In this document: positions 1 through 6,810 of the stretch, piece by piece
Layout: the number at the start of each line of letters is the position of its first letter
How positions within the stretch are numbered: the stretch's first letter is position 1
Assembly (NCBI GenBank): GCA_030838475.1
Contig: JAUZFP010000098.1
Location: 1 to 36,844, forward strand
Length of the DNA stretch: 36,844 nt
Source of the DNA: Actinomycetota bacterium
Lineage (GTDB): Bacteria > Actinomycetota > Actinomycetes > Actinomycetales > Microbacteriaceae
Reading direction: 5' to 3'
The notes under the pieces: model-generated
The model's database searches: none
What the model was told of the DNA's origin: nothing
What the model saw: only the letters and a program-made list of their open reading frames with translations
Position numbers and translations under genes: made by a program

Positions 1-37
1 GGCCTCGGTTGTTCCCCCATTGTTCGACGCGGAACGT

Positions 38-43
38 TAGTGT
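38..43 (+). promoter_or_regulatory. -10 hexamer of a leaderless MFS gene
   Basis: TAGTGT lies 7 nt before the ATG at 51 and matches the actinobacterial TANNNT -10. No purine-rich ribosome site precedes the ATG, so the transcript probably begins at the start codon. This argues for 51 rather than the in-frame codon at 9. No convincing -35 was identified. Confidence 0.55.
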
Positions 44-50
44 TTCGCTC

Positions 51-1436
51 ATGACCGACGCACTACCCGATGATGGGCTGGCCACTTCACCCGCTGCGCT
101 GAAGCTGATCGCGGCGGGTCTCTCGCTTCCGGATGACGCGGTCGTTCCCAAGCGGCGGATAGCGGCATGGGCGTTCTGGGACTGGGGCGGATCCGCCTTC
201 AACGCGATCATGACGACCTTCGTGTTCAGCGTCTATCTCACATCCACCGGCTTCGGCAATCCCGACAAGACGACCGCGGCGCTCGGCGTCACGGGCATCA
301 TCGGCGGCATCCTGGTCGCGCTCATCGCGCCAGTGACCGGTCAGCGTTCCGATGGCACCGGTCGCCGCAAGCTCCTGCTGGGCATCGACACGGCGATAGT
401 GGTCCTCTGCATCGCGGGAACCTTCTTCGTGAAACCGGAGCACTCCTACCTCCTGCTCGGGCTTGTGCTGCTCGCGGTGGGCACTCTCTTCTTCGAGCTC
501 GCCACCGTCAACTACAACGCCATGCTGTCCCAGGTCTCGTCGGCTCGGACGGTCGGCCGGGTGAGCGGCTTCGGCTGGTCAATGGGCTATTTCGGCGGCA
601 TTGTTCTGCTGCTCATCCTGTACTTCGGTTTCATCCACCCCGACGTCGGCCTCTTCGGAGTCACCGACAAGGATGGCCTGTCCGTGCGGGTGTCGATGGT
701 GCTCGCGGCCGTGTGGATGCTCGCGTTCTCGATCCCGATTTTCATCGCGGTCCCCGAGCCGCCCGTCACGGTCCCGCGCGGTCCGCGCAAGAACCTCGGA
801 CAGTTTTTGGTCGGTCTGGTCGCGTCATACCGCGAGCTGTTCCGCACCATCGGTGGGCTCTGGACCGTCAGTCGGGCAACCGTGGCCTTCCTCATCGCGA
901 GCGCGATCTTCCGTGATGGCCTGACCGGGGTCTTCACCTACGGCGGCGTCCTCGCACGGGTCTCGTTCGGATTCTCGGCGGGCGATGTCATCGTGTTCGC
1001 GATCGCGGCGAATGTGGTTGCCGGAGTCTCGACCGTTCTGATCGGCCGACTCGACGACGTCATCGGCCCTAAGCGGGTAATGGTCGGTTCGATCGCGGGA
1101 ACGATCATCGCCGGCCTCGCGGTCTTCATCCTGCACTCCGGCGGCACGACCATCTTCTGGGTCTTCGGCCTGCTGATGTGTGTCTTCGTTGGTCCGGCGC
1201 AGTCGGCGAGCCGGAGCTTCCTGGCGCGGGTCATCCCGGCCGGTCACGAGGGCGAGGTGTTCGGCCTGTACCAAACGACCGGGCGAGCGGCCACGGTGCT
1301 CGCGCCACTCCTGTTCACGCTCTTCGTCTCGCTTTTTGGGAAGAGCATCTACGGCATCATCGGCATCGTCATCGTGCTCGCCGTCGGTCTCGCCCTGCTG
1401 ATCCCGATCAAGGAGAACGCGACCGCGCTGAAGTAG
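51..1436 (+). CDS. MFS transporter, UMF1 / Atg22-like family
   Basis: This is a 461-residue polytopic membrane protein with about twelve hydrophobic segments after a cytoplasmic tail of about 40 residues. The first membrane segment carries AWAFWDWGGSAFNA, which matches the AWxxYDWANSAF-type signature of the UMF1 (Atg22-like) branch of the major facilitator superfamily. A TGxxSDGTGRRKLLL loop follows segment 3 and is the MFS motif-A position. A second homologous half starts near residue 270. UMF1 proteins are proton-coupled exporters or amino-acid effluxers, but the substrate cannot be read from sequence. I start it at 51 because TAGTGT sits 7 nt upstream; an in-frame codon at 9 exists without promoter support. 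The gene stands alone and is followed by a hairpin element. Confidence 0.85.
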   Translation: MTDALPDDGLATSPAALKLIAAGLSLPDDAVVPKRRIAAWAFWDWGGSAFNAIMTTFVFSVYLTSTGFGNPDKTTAALGVTGIIGGILVALIAPVTGQRSDGTGRRKLLLGIDTAIVVLCIAGTFFVKPEHSYLLLGLVLLAVGTLFFELATVNYNAMLSQVSSARTVGRVSGFGWSMGYFGGIVLLLILYFGFIHPDVGLFGVTDKDGLSVRVSMVLAAVWMLAFSIPIFIAVPEPPVTVPRGPRKNLGQFLVGLVASYRELFRTIGGLWTVSRATVAFLIASAIFRDGLTGVFTYGGVLARVSFGFSAGDVIVFAIAANVVAGVSTVLIGRLDDVIGPKRVMVGSIAGTIIAGLAVFILHSGGTTIFWVFGLLMCVFVGPAQSASRSFLARVIPAGHEGEVFGLYQTTGRAATVLAPLLFTLFVSLFGKSIYGIIGIVIVLAVGLALLIPIKENATALK

Positions 1437-1449
1437 GCGCATGGCGTCC

Positions 1450-1505
1450 CGACTTTGCACTTGATGCTCCACCGCGAGCATTTTGGAGCATCTACTGCGA
1501 AGTCG
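1450..1505. repeat. Nested inverted repeat with GACTTTGC arm
   Basis: Outer arms CGACTTTGC (1450-1458) and GCGAAGTCG (1497-1505) pair at 8 of 9 positions. Inner arms GATGCTCC (1463-1470) and GGAGCATC (1485-1492) pair perfectly. The two stems are separated by symmetric 4-nt internal loops and close on a 14-nt loop. It begins 13 nt after the MFS stop codon, so it may terminate that transcript, although no T-tract follows. The outer arm motif recurs, in the opposite arm order, in the element at 5096-5176. Confidence 0.7.
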
Positions 1506-1576
1506 ATCGCACGATCGGTCGGGGTAATGGCAGAAACCCGCTGGCACTGTCCGCCGCCGCCTGCGACGCTGAACGT

Positions 1577-2359
1577 ATGACAACGCAAGTCGAGAAAGCT
1601 GAACTGCTCCGGTCCCTGCACGTTCCCGGCGACCCGCTCATCCTGACCAATATCTGGGATGCCGTGACGGCGAGAATCGTCGCCGGAGTCCCGGGCGTCA
1701 GGGCGATCGCCAGCGCGAGCCACTCTGTCTCGTACGCGCATGGCGTGCCGGACGGCGAGGGGATGACGATCGACCAGGCGCTCCAGGCGTCTCGGGAGAT
1801 CGTGGACGCGGTCGACCTTCCCGTCACGATCGACTTCGAGAGGGGCTATGCCTCGGATGCAGCCGGGGTCGAAGCCAATGTGGGTCGGCTGATCGCCACC
1901 GGTGCGGTCGGCCTCAACCTCGAAGACAGCGTGGATGGTTCGAGCCTCTTCCCCGTCGACGTTGCGGCCGCTCGTGTTGCCGCGGCTCGCACGGCCGCCG
2001 ATTTCAGCGGCGTTCCGCTGGTCATCAACGCCAGGGTGGACGCTCTCGTGCGCGGCGGAACCTGGGACGACATGGTCGCCCGCGCCAACGCCTACCTGGC
2101 GGCGGGCGGCGACTGCGCCTTCGTTCTGGGGCTGCGGACCGAGGACGACGTGGAGCGTGCCGTTGCCGAGATCGACGGCAGGGTGTCGGTCGTCTCGGGC
2201 GCGACATCCGTGCCGTTGGCCCGGCTTGCCGTCCTCGGCGTCTCTCGCGTCAGCTTCGGACCCGGCATCCTCGGGCTCACGCTCTCACACCTCCGCGATG
2301 CCGTGGCCGTTCTGACCTCCCGGGGCGAATATCCGCCGGAGCTCGACTTCGAGTATTAG
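1577..2359 (+). CDS. Isocitrate lyase / PEP mutase superfamily protein
   Basis: This is a 260-residue cytoplasmic TIM-barrel enzyme. The N-terminus has the PNIWDAxxA-like stretch 'LTNIWDAVTARIVA' and then 'ASHSVSYAHGVPDGE'. The metal-site stretch 'VTIDFERGY' and 'GAVGLNLEDS' follow, the latter placing the conserved NLED acidic pair. 'VINARVDAL' is the equivalent of the family's IxARTDA strand. It lacks the KKCGH loop of true isocitrate lyase, so it belongs with carboxyphosphonoenolpyruvate mutase-like and oxaloacetate hydrolase-like proteins. These act on C-C or C-P bonds of small 2-oxo or phosphonate acids. No phosphonate genes are nearby, so the substrate is open. The start at 1577 matches family length; GACGCT 6 nt upstream is a one-mismatch -10 for a leaderless start. 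Confidence 0.85.
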   Translation: MTTQVEKAELLRSLHVPGDPLILTNIWDAVTARIVAGVPGVRAIASASHSVSYAHGVPDGEGMTIDQALQASREIVDAVDLPVTIDFERGYASDAAGVEANVGRLIATGAVGLNLEDSVDGSSLFPVDVAAARVAAARTAADFSGVPLVINARVDALVRGGTWDDMVARANAYLAAGGDCAFVLGLRTEDDVERAVAEIDGRVSVVSGATSVPLARLAVLGVSRVSFGPGILGLTLSHLRDAVAVLTSRGEYPPELDFEY

Positions 2360-2362
2360 CCT
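2357..2362 (+). promoter_or_regulatory. -10 hexamer of the leaderless MarR-like gene
   Basis: TAGCCT lies 6 nt before the ATG at 2369. Its first three bases are the stop codon of the upstream gene, so promoter and stop overlap. Confidence 0.5.
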
Positions 2363-2368
2363 GACAAT

Positions 2369-2791
2369 ATGGCTGATCAGCGCCCGATCGGATATTGGCT
2401 CAGGCTCGTCGACGGTCTCATCGACGAGCAGTTCGCGCGGACTCTCGACGAGCACGGTGTCACCCGGATGCAATGGCAACTGCTCAACGTGCTCGCCCGC
2501 GGGCAGGCATCCGTCGAGATGCTCGACGCTGCCGTTGCGCCTTTCCTGGTGGCCGGCGGCGAGACCACGATTGACCATCTGACGGAACTGATCGAGAGCG
2601 CCTGGGTGGATGCGACGCCGACCGGCTACGAACTGACCGAGCGCGGACACGGCGCGCTCGATCGCCTCACCAACGTTGTGGCCGAGCAGCGCACCGTCAT
2701 GTCGGCGGGCGTCACCGAGGCCGATTACCTGACGACGACGGGCACCCTTGAACGGATGGCCATCAACCTGGGCTGGAGCGACGACACCTAG
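2369..2791 (+). CDS. MarR-like winged-helix regulator
   Basis: This is a 140-residue soluble protein. 'IDEQFARTLDEHGVTRMQWQLLNVLARG' has the spacing of the dimerisation helix and first DNA-binding helices of MarR proteins. A poorly conserved wing region ends in 'GYELTERGHGALDRL', the typical strand-turn-helix just before the C-terminal dimerisation helix. MarR proteins bind palindromes near their own or neighbouring genes and are released by small ligands. The gene starts 9 nt after the PEP-mutase-like gene but with its own apparent -10. It is convergent with crtI, with the two stop codons overlapping in CTAG. MarR-type regulators are known to control carotenoid genes in other actinobacteria; a link to crtI here is inference from position only. 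Confidence 0.7.
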   Translation: MADQRPIGYWLRLVDGLIDEQFARTLDEHGVTRMQWQLLNVLARGQASVEMLDAAVAPFLVAGGETTIDHLTELIESAWVDATPTGYELTERGHGALDRLTNVVAEQRTVMSAGVTEADYLTTTGTLERMAINLGWSDDT

Positions 2792-4404
2792 CCCGTGCCC
2801 TCGGCCCGTTCGAGCGGTTCGGGCAGTGGAGTCGTCGACCTGTCTCCCGTGATTTTCTTGAGCAGCACCTCGGCACTGATCAGGCACATCGGCAGGCCGA
2901 CACCGGGAATCGTGGAGCTCCCCACAAAGTAGAGGTTCCGCACCTTCGTGCTCGCGTTGCGTGCGCGAAACACGCCGCTCTGCCTCCGGATGTGCGCAGG
3001 ACCGAGCGCACTGCCGCGCCACGAGTTCAGCTCCGACGCGAAGTCCGACGGGCCGACGGTACGGCGGACCGTAACGCGCGATGCGAGGTCGGGGATGCCC
3101 GCCCATGCGGCGAGCTGCTCGATCGCCGCGTCGGCCACCGCCTCGACCGCGCGGTCGCCCCTGCCGCCGACCCCGCCCTTACCGAGGCTCGCGTCGGCGG
3201 GCACCGGGACGTGCACGAACACGTTCTCGTACCCATCGGGGGCCACGACCGAGTCCACCCCGCTCGGCTTGCAGACATAGAGTGACGCCGGGTACGGAAC
3301 GTGTGGATCGGCACCGAAGATCGCGTCGAACCCGCCTCGCCAGTCCTTCGGGAAGAGCAGTGTGTGGTGCTCGAGCTCCGGCAGTTCGCCGCGGACGCCG
3401 AGGTACAGCAGCACCGCACTCGGACCCGGCGTCGCCTTGTCCCAGTACGCCTGCGGATACGTCTGCTCCCCCCGCTCGAGCAGTTCGGTCTCGGTATGGT
3501 GCAGGTCTGCGGCGGAGACCACGATGTCGGCGGTCAGCGCCTGGGGGCGCTTGTGGGCATCCGTGTACTCGACGCCGGTTGCCGCGCCATCCCGGACGCG
3601 AATTTTGGTTGCTCGGGCCGACCGGACGACCGTGACTCCCTCGGCCATGGCGAGGTCGGCGATGCTCTCGATCACCCGCGCGAAGCCGCCAATGGGGTAT
3701 TGCACGCCGCCCGCCAGATCGAGGTGGCTCATCAGGTGGTACATGCTCGGCGCGGTGAACGGCGAGGCGCCCATCAAAATGGCCGGGTAGCCAAGAATCT
3801 TGCGTAGGCGATCATCCCGCACCGTGCCGGCGACCAGCGACGACAGCGGACGAAACAGGAGCCTGGCCAGCCGCGGAAGCTGGCGCAGAACCTCCCGATT
3901 GAGCAACCACCCCGGACCCGCGAACGTCGTGTAGAGGAAGTTCCGCTTCGCCAGTTCGTAGGTGGATGCGGCGGACTCGAGGTACCTCTCGAGCCGACGC
4001 CCCGCCTTGCGCTGCGTGCGCTCGAACAGGGCGAGGTTCTCGTCAAGGCTCGCCGAGATATCGAGCGGCTCGCTCTGTCCCTCGAAGTAGACCCGATATC
4101 CGGGATCGAGGGTGACGAGCTCCAGCTGTACCTCGGCCGAGGTGCCCAGCAGGCGATAGAAGTGGTCGAACGCCTCGGGCATTACGTACCAGGACGGTCC
4201 CGTGTCGAAGCGGAACCCGCCCTTCTCCCAGGTGCCGGCGCGACCGCCGAGGGTTGCGTGGGCCTCGAGCACCGTCACGGAGTGCCCGGCTCGCGCGAGC
4301 AGGGCCGCGGAGGCGAGCCCGGCGATGCCGCCGCCGATGATCACGACCGTCTTCGTCGACGCAGGGTCCGTCTCCGCGCGACCTCGATCGCGACCGGAAG
4401 CCAT
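2788..4404 (-). CDS. crtI: Phytoene desaturase (CrtI type)
   Basis: This 538-residue FAD-dependent desaturase introduces double bonds into phytoene to make coloured carotenes, acting at the membrane surface. The dinucleotide fold 'VVIIGGGIAGLASAALLARAG' is at about residues 20-40, followed by 'LEAHATLGGRAGTW'. 'FDTGPSWYVMP' follows, which is diagnostic for CrtI. The C-terminus has 'GSSTIPGVGLPMCLISAEVL', the carotenoid-desaturase signature. I chose the ATG at 4404 because it follows the stop of a 44-codon frame after 1 nt, which suggests translational coupling; there is no good ribosome site. A GTG at 4437 would add 11 residues. The usual partners crtE and crtB are absent from the window, although idi diverges just upstream. 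The number of desaturation steps cannot be inferred. Confidence 0.93.
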   Translation of the reverse strand: MASGRDRGRAETDPASTKTVVIIGGGIAGLASAALLARAGHSVTVLEAHATLGGRAGTWEKGGFRFDTGPSWYVMPEAFDHFYRLLGTSAEVQLELVTLDPGYRVYFEGQSEPLDISASLDENLALFERTQRKAGRRLERYLESAASTYELAKRNFLYTTFAGPGWLLNREVLRQLPRLARLLFRPLSSLVAGTVRDDRLRKILGYPAILMGASPFTAPSMYHLMSHLDLAGGVQYPIGGFARVIESIADLAMAEGVTVVRSARATKIRVRDGAATGVEYTDAHKRPQALTADIVVSAADLHHTETELLERGEQTYPQAYWDKATPGPSAVLLYLGVRGELPELEHHTLLFPKDWRGGFDAIFGADPHVPYPASLYVCKPSGVDSVVAPDGYENVFVHVPVPADASLGKGGVGGRGDRAVEAVADAAIEQLAAWAGIPDLASRVTVRRTVGPSDFASELNSWRGSALGPAHIRRQSGVFRARNASTKVRNLYFVGSSTIPGVGLPMCLISAEVLLKKITGDRSTTPLPEPLERAEGTG

Positions 4405-4405
4405 G

Positions 4406-4540
4406 TCAGCTGCCCGGCGACGGAGAGAACGCGCCACGGGCTACGGGCCCGATCTTGGCTAGGCTGAACGGGCGGTCGAGAACCCCGTCGACCTGCGCCT
4501 GCGACAGCTGATCAACCGCTAGCAGGCCAGAACCGTCCAT
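4406..4540 (-). CDS. Putative 44-residue leader peptide of crtI
   Basis: This is an open frame of 44 codons starting MDGSGLLAVDQLSQAQ and ending GAFSPSPGS. I recognise no family. It has no membrane segment, cysteine or signal peptide. Support comes from context: the -10 hexamer TAGTCT sits 6 nt before its ATG, the pattern seen before many genes in this window, and its TGA is 1 nt from the crtI ATG (TGACATG). It would therefore be the first frame on the crtI transcript, and ribosomes finishing it could restart on crtI. It could equally be a non-functional leader or the remnant of a lost upstream gene. Confidence 0.4.
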   Translation of the reverse strand: MDGSGLLAVDQLSQAQVDGVLDRPFSLAKIGPVARGAFSPSPGS

Positions 4541-4546
4541 TTAGGC

Positions 4547-4553
4547 AGACTAT
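4547..4553. promoter_or_regulatory. Overlapping divergent -10 elements, idi / crtI leader
   Basis: On the minus strand TAGTCT (4552 to 4547) is 6 nt from the ATG at 4540. On the plus strand GACTAT (4548-4553, one mismatch to TANNNT) is 7 nt from the idi ATG at 4561. The two hexamers are reverse complements offset by one base, so one duplex segment may serve as the -10 for both directions. The gap between the two start codons is only 20 nt. Neither ATG has room for a ribosome site. Confidence 0.5.
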
Positions 4554-4560
4554 CCCGACC

Positions 4561-5082
4561 ATGGCCGTACATCCTGAGCAGGTCGTACTCGTTGACAACG
4601 ACGGAAACGTCGTTGGTTCGGCTGAAAAGGCCACCGTCCACACCGCGAAGACGCCGCTGCATCTCGCCTTCTCCTGTCACGTCTTCGACTCGGCTGGGCG
4701 CCTTCTGGTGACCCGACGATCACTCCGAAAAGTGACGTGGGCTGGCGTGTGGACCAACTCGTTCTGCGGTCATCCGGCGCCCGGTGAAACCCAGGAGCAG
4801 GCGATCGCGCGACGGGCATCGGACGAGCTCGGCATCACGGTCGACGCGATACAACTCGTCCTGCCCGACTTTCGCTATCGCGCGGTCGACGCATCCGGAA
4901 TCGTCGAGAATGAGATCTGCCCCGTCTATCGGGCGACCTCTAGCGATGCCGTGAACGCCAACTCGGACGAGGTCTCGGAGTGGGAGTGGGTCGACCCGGC
5001 AGCGCTCACCGCCGCCGCGAGCGCCGCGCCCTACGCCTTCAGCCCGTGGCTGGTCTGGCAGCTGGAGCAGCTGGGTCTCTAG
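4561..5082 (+). CDS. idi: Isopentenyl-diphosphate delta-isomerase, type I
   Basis: This 173-residue cytosolic Nudix-fold enzyme interconverts isopentenyl and dimethylallyl diphosphate, the building blocks for carotenoids and quinones. The catalytic cysteine lies in 'TNSFCGHP' (Cys69). The metal and acid residues lie in 'GIVENEICPVY' (Glu116 and Glu118). Metal-binding histidines are in 'TVHTAKTPLHLAFSCH'. The Nudix-type helix is 'RRASDELGI'. Length matches Escherichia coli Idi. It diverges from the crtI leader frame across 20 nt, so isomerase and desaturase may be expressed together. Its ATG appears leaderless. Confidence 0.95.
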   Translation: MAVHPEQVVLVDNDGNVVGSAEKATVHTAKTPLHLAFSCHVFDSAGRLLVTRRSLRKVTWAGVWTNSFCGHPAPGETQEQAIARRASDELGITVDAIQLVLPDFRYRAVDASGIVENEICPVYRATSSDAVNANSDEVSEWEWVDPAALTAAASAAPYAFSPWLVWQLEQLGL

Positions 5083-5095
5083 GCCGTCCATCCCG

Positions 5096-5176
5096 TCGCA
5101 AAGTCGGTGTCTGGTGCAACGCCCCGCGATCGGGTCACCCGAGAGCGGCGATTCGCATGCAATACCGACTTTGCGA
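5096..5176. repeat. Large hairpin between idi and dcd
   Basis: Perfect 13-bp arms TCGCAAAGTCGGT (5096-5108) and ACCGACTTTGCGA (5164-5176) enclose 55 nt. That interior itself contains the hairpin TCGGG-TCA-CCCGA (5130-5142). The element fills the gap between the convergent idi and dcd genes and could be a bidirectional terminator, although neither side has a long T-tract. The arm core GCAAAGTCG also occurs, in the opposite arm order, in the 1450-1505 element. Confidence 0.75.
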
Positions 5177-5184
5177 TGAAGAAC

Positions 5185-5799
5185 TCAGGACAGCGGATCG
5201 TCCTCCAGGCGCCCCTCGGTTGTCGGGATGGGCGTCAGGTGGAAGTTCAGGTGCGAGCGTGACGCCGTCGGACCGCGCTGGCCCTGGTATCGCGAGCTGT
5301 ACTCGGTCGAGCCGTAGGGCTTCTCGGCCGGTGAGCTGAGGCGGATGAAGCAGAGTTGGCCGATCTTCATCCCGGGCCAGAGCTTGATTGGAAGTGTGGC
5401 GACGTTGCTAAGTTCGAGCGTGACGTGCCCCGAGAATCCGGGGTCAACGAAGCCGGCCGTCGAGTGGGTGAGCAGGCCGAGCCGGCCCAGCGAACTCTTG
5501 CCCTCGAGGCGGGCCGCGATATCGTCGGGCAGTGTCACAAGCTCGTAGGTCGATCCCAACACGAATTCACCCGGGTGCAGGATGAACGGCTCGCCGTCCT
5601 GGATTTCGACGAGTCGCGTCAGTTCCGACTGGTCATCGCGCGGGTCGATGAACGGGTACTTGTGGTTGTCGAAGAGCCGGAAGTACTTGTCCAGCCGCAC
5701 GTCGATGCTGGACGGCTGGATCATCCCGTAGTCGAGCGGATCGAGGCCGACGCGGCCGGATTCGAGCTGTTCCCTGATGTCGCGGTCACTCAGAAGCAT
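5185..5799 (-). CDS. dcd: Bifunctional dCTP deaminase / dUTPase (dUMP-forming)
   Basis: This 204-residue enzyme converts dCTP to dUMP plus pyrophosphate, supplying thymidylate synthesis and avoiding free dUTP. It has '[10 protein letters not shown]', then '[12 protein letters not shown]' with the phosphate-binding Ser and Arg. '[15 protein letters not shown]' and 'TLELSN' with the catalytic Glu at about 129 follow. '[11 protein letters not shown]' closes the active site. The TAG following HS is the pattern of the bifunctional mycobacterial/archaeal type rather than the E. coli mono-functional deaminase. The ATG at 5799 is preceded at 7 nt by TAGTGT, so it is probably leaderless. Confidence 0.93.
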   Translation of the reverse strand: MLLSDRDIREQLESGRVGLDPLDYGMIQPSSIDVRLDKYFRLFDNHKYPFIDPRDDQSELTRLVEIQDGEPFILHPGEFVLGSTYELVTLPDDIAARLEGKSSLGRLGLLTHSTAGFVDPGFSGHVTLELSNVATLPIKLWPGMKIGQLCFIRLSSPAEKPYGSTEYSSRYQGQRGPTASRSHLNFHLTPIPTTEGRLEDDPLS

Positions 5800-5806
5800 G
5801 GCCACG

Positions 5807-5812
5807 ACACTA
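5807..5812 (-). promoter_or_regulatory. -10 hexamer of leaderless dcd
   Basis: TAGTGT on the minus strand lies 7 nt before the dcd ATG. The hexamer is identical to that before the MFS gene at 51. Confidence 0.5.
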
Positions 5813-5837
5813 CCCGGTTGGCGCGGCTGGCAGCTGG

Positions 5838-6254
5838 CTAGTGACCGAGGTTGAAGGCGAGGTCCGCGACCAGGCTGCCAAGGTCGACAAATATCGCGAT
5901 ACCAAATAGTGCGAGGACAACGGACGGCACCGCTGCGAGTACAACATTTCGAATGCGCGCTCCGACCGTGCGGGCCTCGAGCAGGTAGGGCAGGACCAGC
6001 GAGTAGATCGTCGCCATGAACGCGATCGACGTCAGGGTCGGAAGAGTAGCGTCGCCGGGCCCCTGCTCTTGCGGGTCGTTGTAGTAGCTGACCACGGTCG
6101 CGACGTACAGGGCGAGCGTGAGTACCGCACCCATCAGCGAGACGATCGCGAACGGACTCAATCCTGGCTTCGCCTTCGCGCTCGCCACCACGGCCTGCTG
6201 GTTCTGTAGGTAGGCCTCGCGAGCGGCCGCGTCCCTCTGTTCCTTGTCGGACAT
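5838..6254 (-). CDS. Small four-helix membrane protein, unknown function
   Basis: This 138-residue protein has a charged, helical N-terminus ([20 protein letters not shown]). About four hydrophobic segments follow, starting near residues 33, 70, 95 and 110. I do not recognise a family. It follows the 118-residue membrane gene after 3 nt and is co-oriented with dcd 39 nt downstream, so the two small membrane genes probably share the transcript starting near 6614. No motif suggests catalysis. Confidence 0.7.
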   Translation of the reverse strand: MSDKEQRDAAAREAYLQNQQAVVASAKAKPGLSPFAIVSLMGAVLTLALYVATVVSYYNDPQEQGPGDATLPTLTSIAFMATIYSLVLPYLLEARTVGARIRNVVLAAVPSVVLALFGIAIFVDLGSLVADLAFNLGH

Positions 6255-6257
6255 CGT

Positions 6258-6614
6258 TTAATGCAGCGGACTGCCGGGGACGAGGGAGACGATCCACGCC
6301 GCGAACGAACTAAGTCCGGTCACGATGATGGGGTAGAACAGGACGGTAAGCAGTACGCCGAGCACATACTTTCCGGCTCGAGTTGCGGTGCTGCGCGACT
6401 TGTACAGCGCCGGGCCGATGATCGTCCATAGGCCAACGATCAGGAGCACGCTCGCGATGCCCGGAAACGGGTAGAGCTCCTGCGCTGGCGGAACATCGTT
6501 GTGAATCCAGAGCACCACGAACCAGGCAAGCACGGCGAGCGTGAGGAGGTACGCCACCCAGCCGGCGACCTTCAATCCGGTGATGCGTCGCTGTGGCGTA
6601 GAAACGTCGGGCAT
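6258..6614 (-). CDS. Small membrane protein, unknown function
   Basis: This 118-residue protein (start [13 protein letters not shown]) has about three hydrophobic segments: '[17 protein letters not shown]', '[19 protein letters not shown]' and '[17 protein letters not shown]'. No family was recognised. I chose the ATG at 6614 rather than the longer frame because TACACT sits 7 nt upstream, the leaderless pattern. It is first in a two-gene unit with the 138-residue membrane protein. Confidence 0.65.
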   Translation of the reverse strand: MPDVSTPQRRITGLKVAGWVAYLLTLAVLAWFVVLWIHNDVPPAQELYPFPGIASVLLIVGLWTIIGPALYKSRSTATRAGKYVLGVLLTVLFYPIIVTGLSSFAAWIVSLVPGSPLH

Positions 6615-6621
6615 GACGGTC

Positions 6622-6627
6622 AGTGTA
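6622..6627 (-). promoter_or_regulatory. -10 hexamer of leaderless membrane-protein gene
   Basis: TACACT on the minus strand lies 7 nt before the ATG at 6614. Confidence 0.45.
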
Positions 6628-6687
6628 TTGCGGCCGAGCATCCTGCTCGCTCGGTCAAGTAACATCGATGTGTCGCCACGGCGATAC

Positions 6688-6761
6688 GCGAGTGTAGTTC
6701 AATGGCAGAACTTCAGCTTCCCAAGCTGATAGCGCGGGTTCGATTCCCGTCACTCGCTCCA
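6688..6761 (+). tRNA. tRNA-Gly (anticodon CCC), CCA encoded
   Basis: The acceptor stem GCGAGTG pairs with CACTCGC. The D-arm is GTTC-AATGGCA-GAAC. The anticodon stem TCAGC/GCTGA encloses the loop TTCCCAA, giving anticodon CCC, which reads GGG. The T-arm CGGGT-TCGATTC-CCGTC is canonical. The discriminator base is T, as usual for glycine tRNAs, and the 3' CCA is encoded (6759-6761). TAACAT about 25 nt upstream is a possible -10. No integrase or attachment-site duplication is visible nearby. Confidence 0.96.
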
Positions 6762-6810
6762 CGAATCGCTCCATCAGGAATTCCCAGCCGGTCTACGGTG
6801 CTGTATCCAC

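Noticed and set aside
6688-6810. tRNA-Gly as an integration site of a genomic island
   Set aside because: No integrase, no direct repeat of the tRNA 3' end, and the flanking genes are ordinary transporters in the usual base composition.
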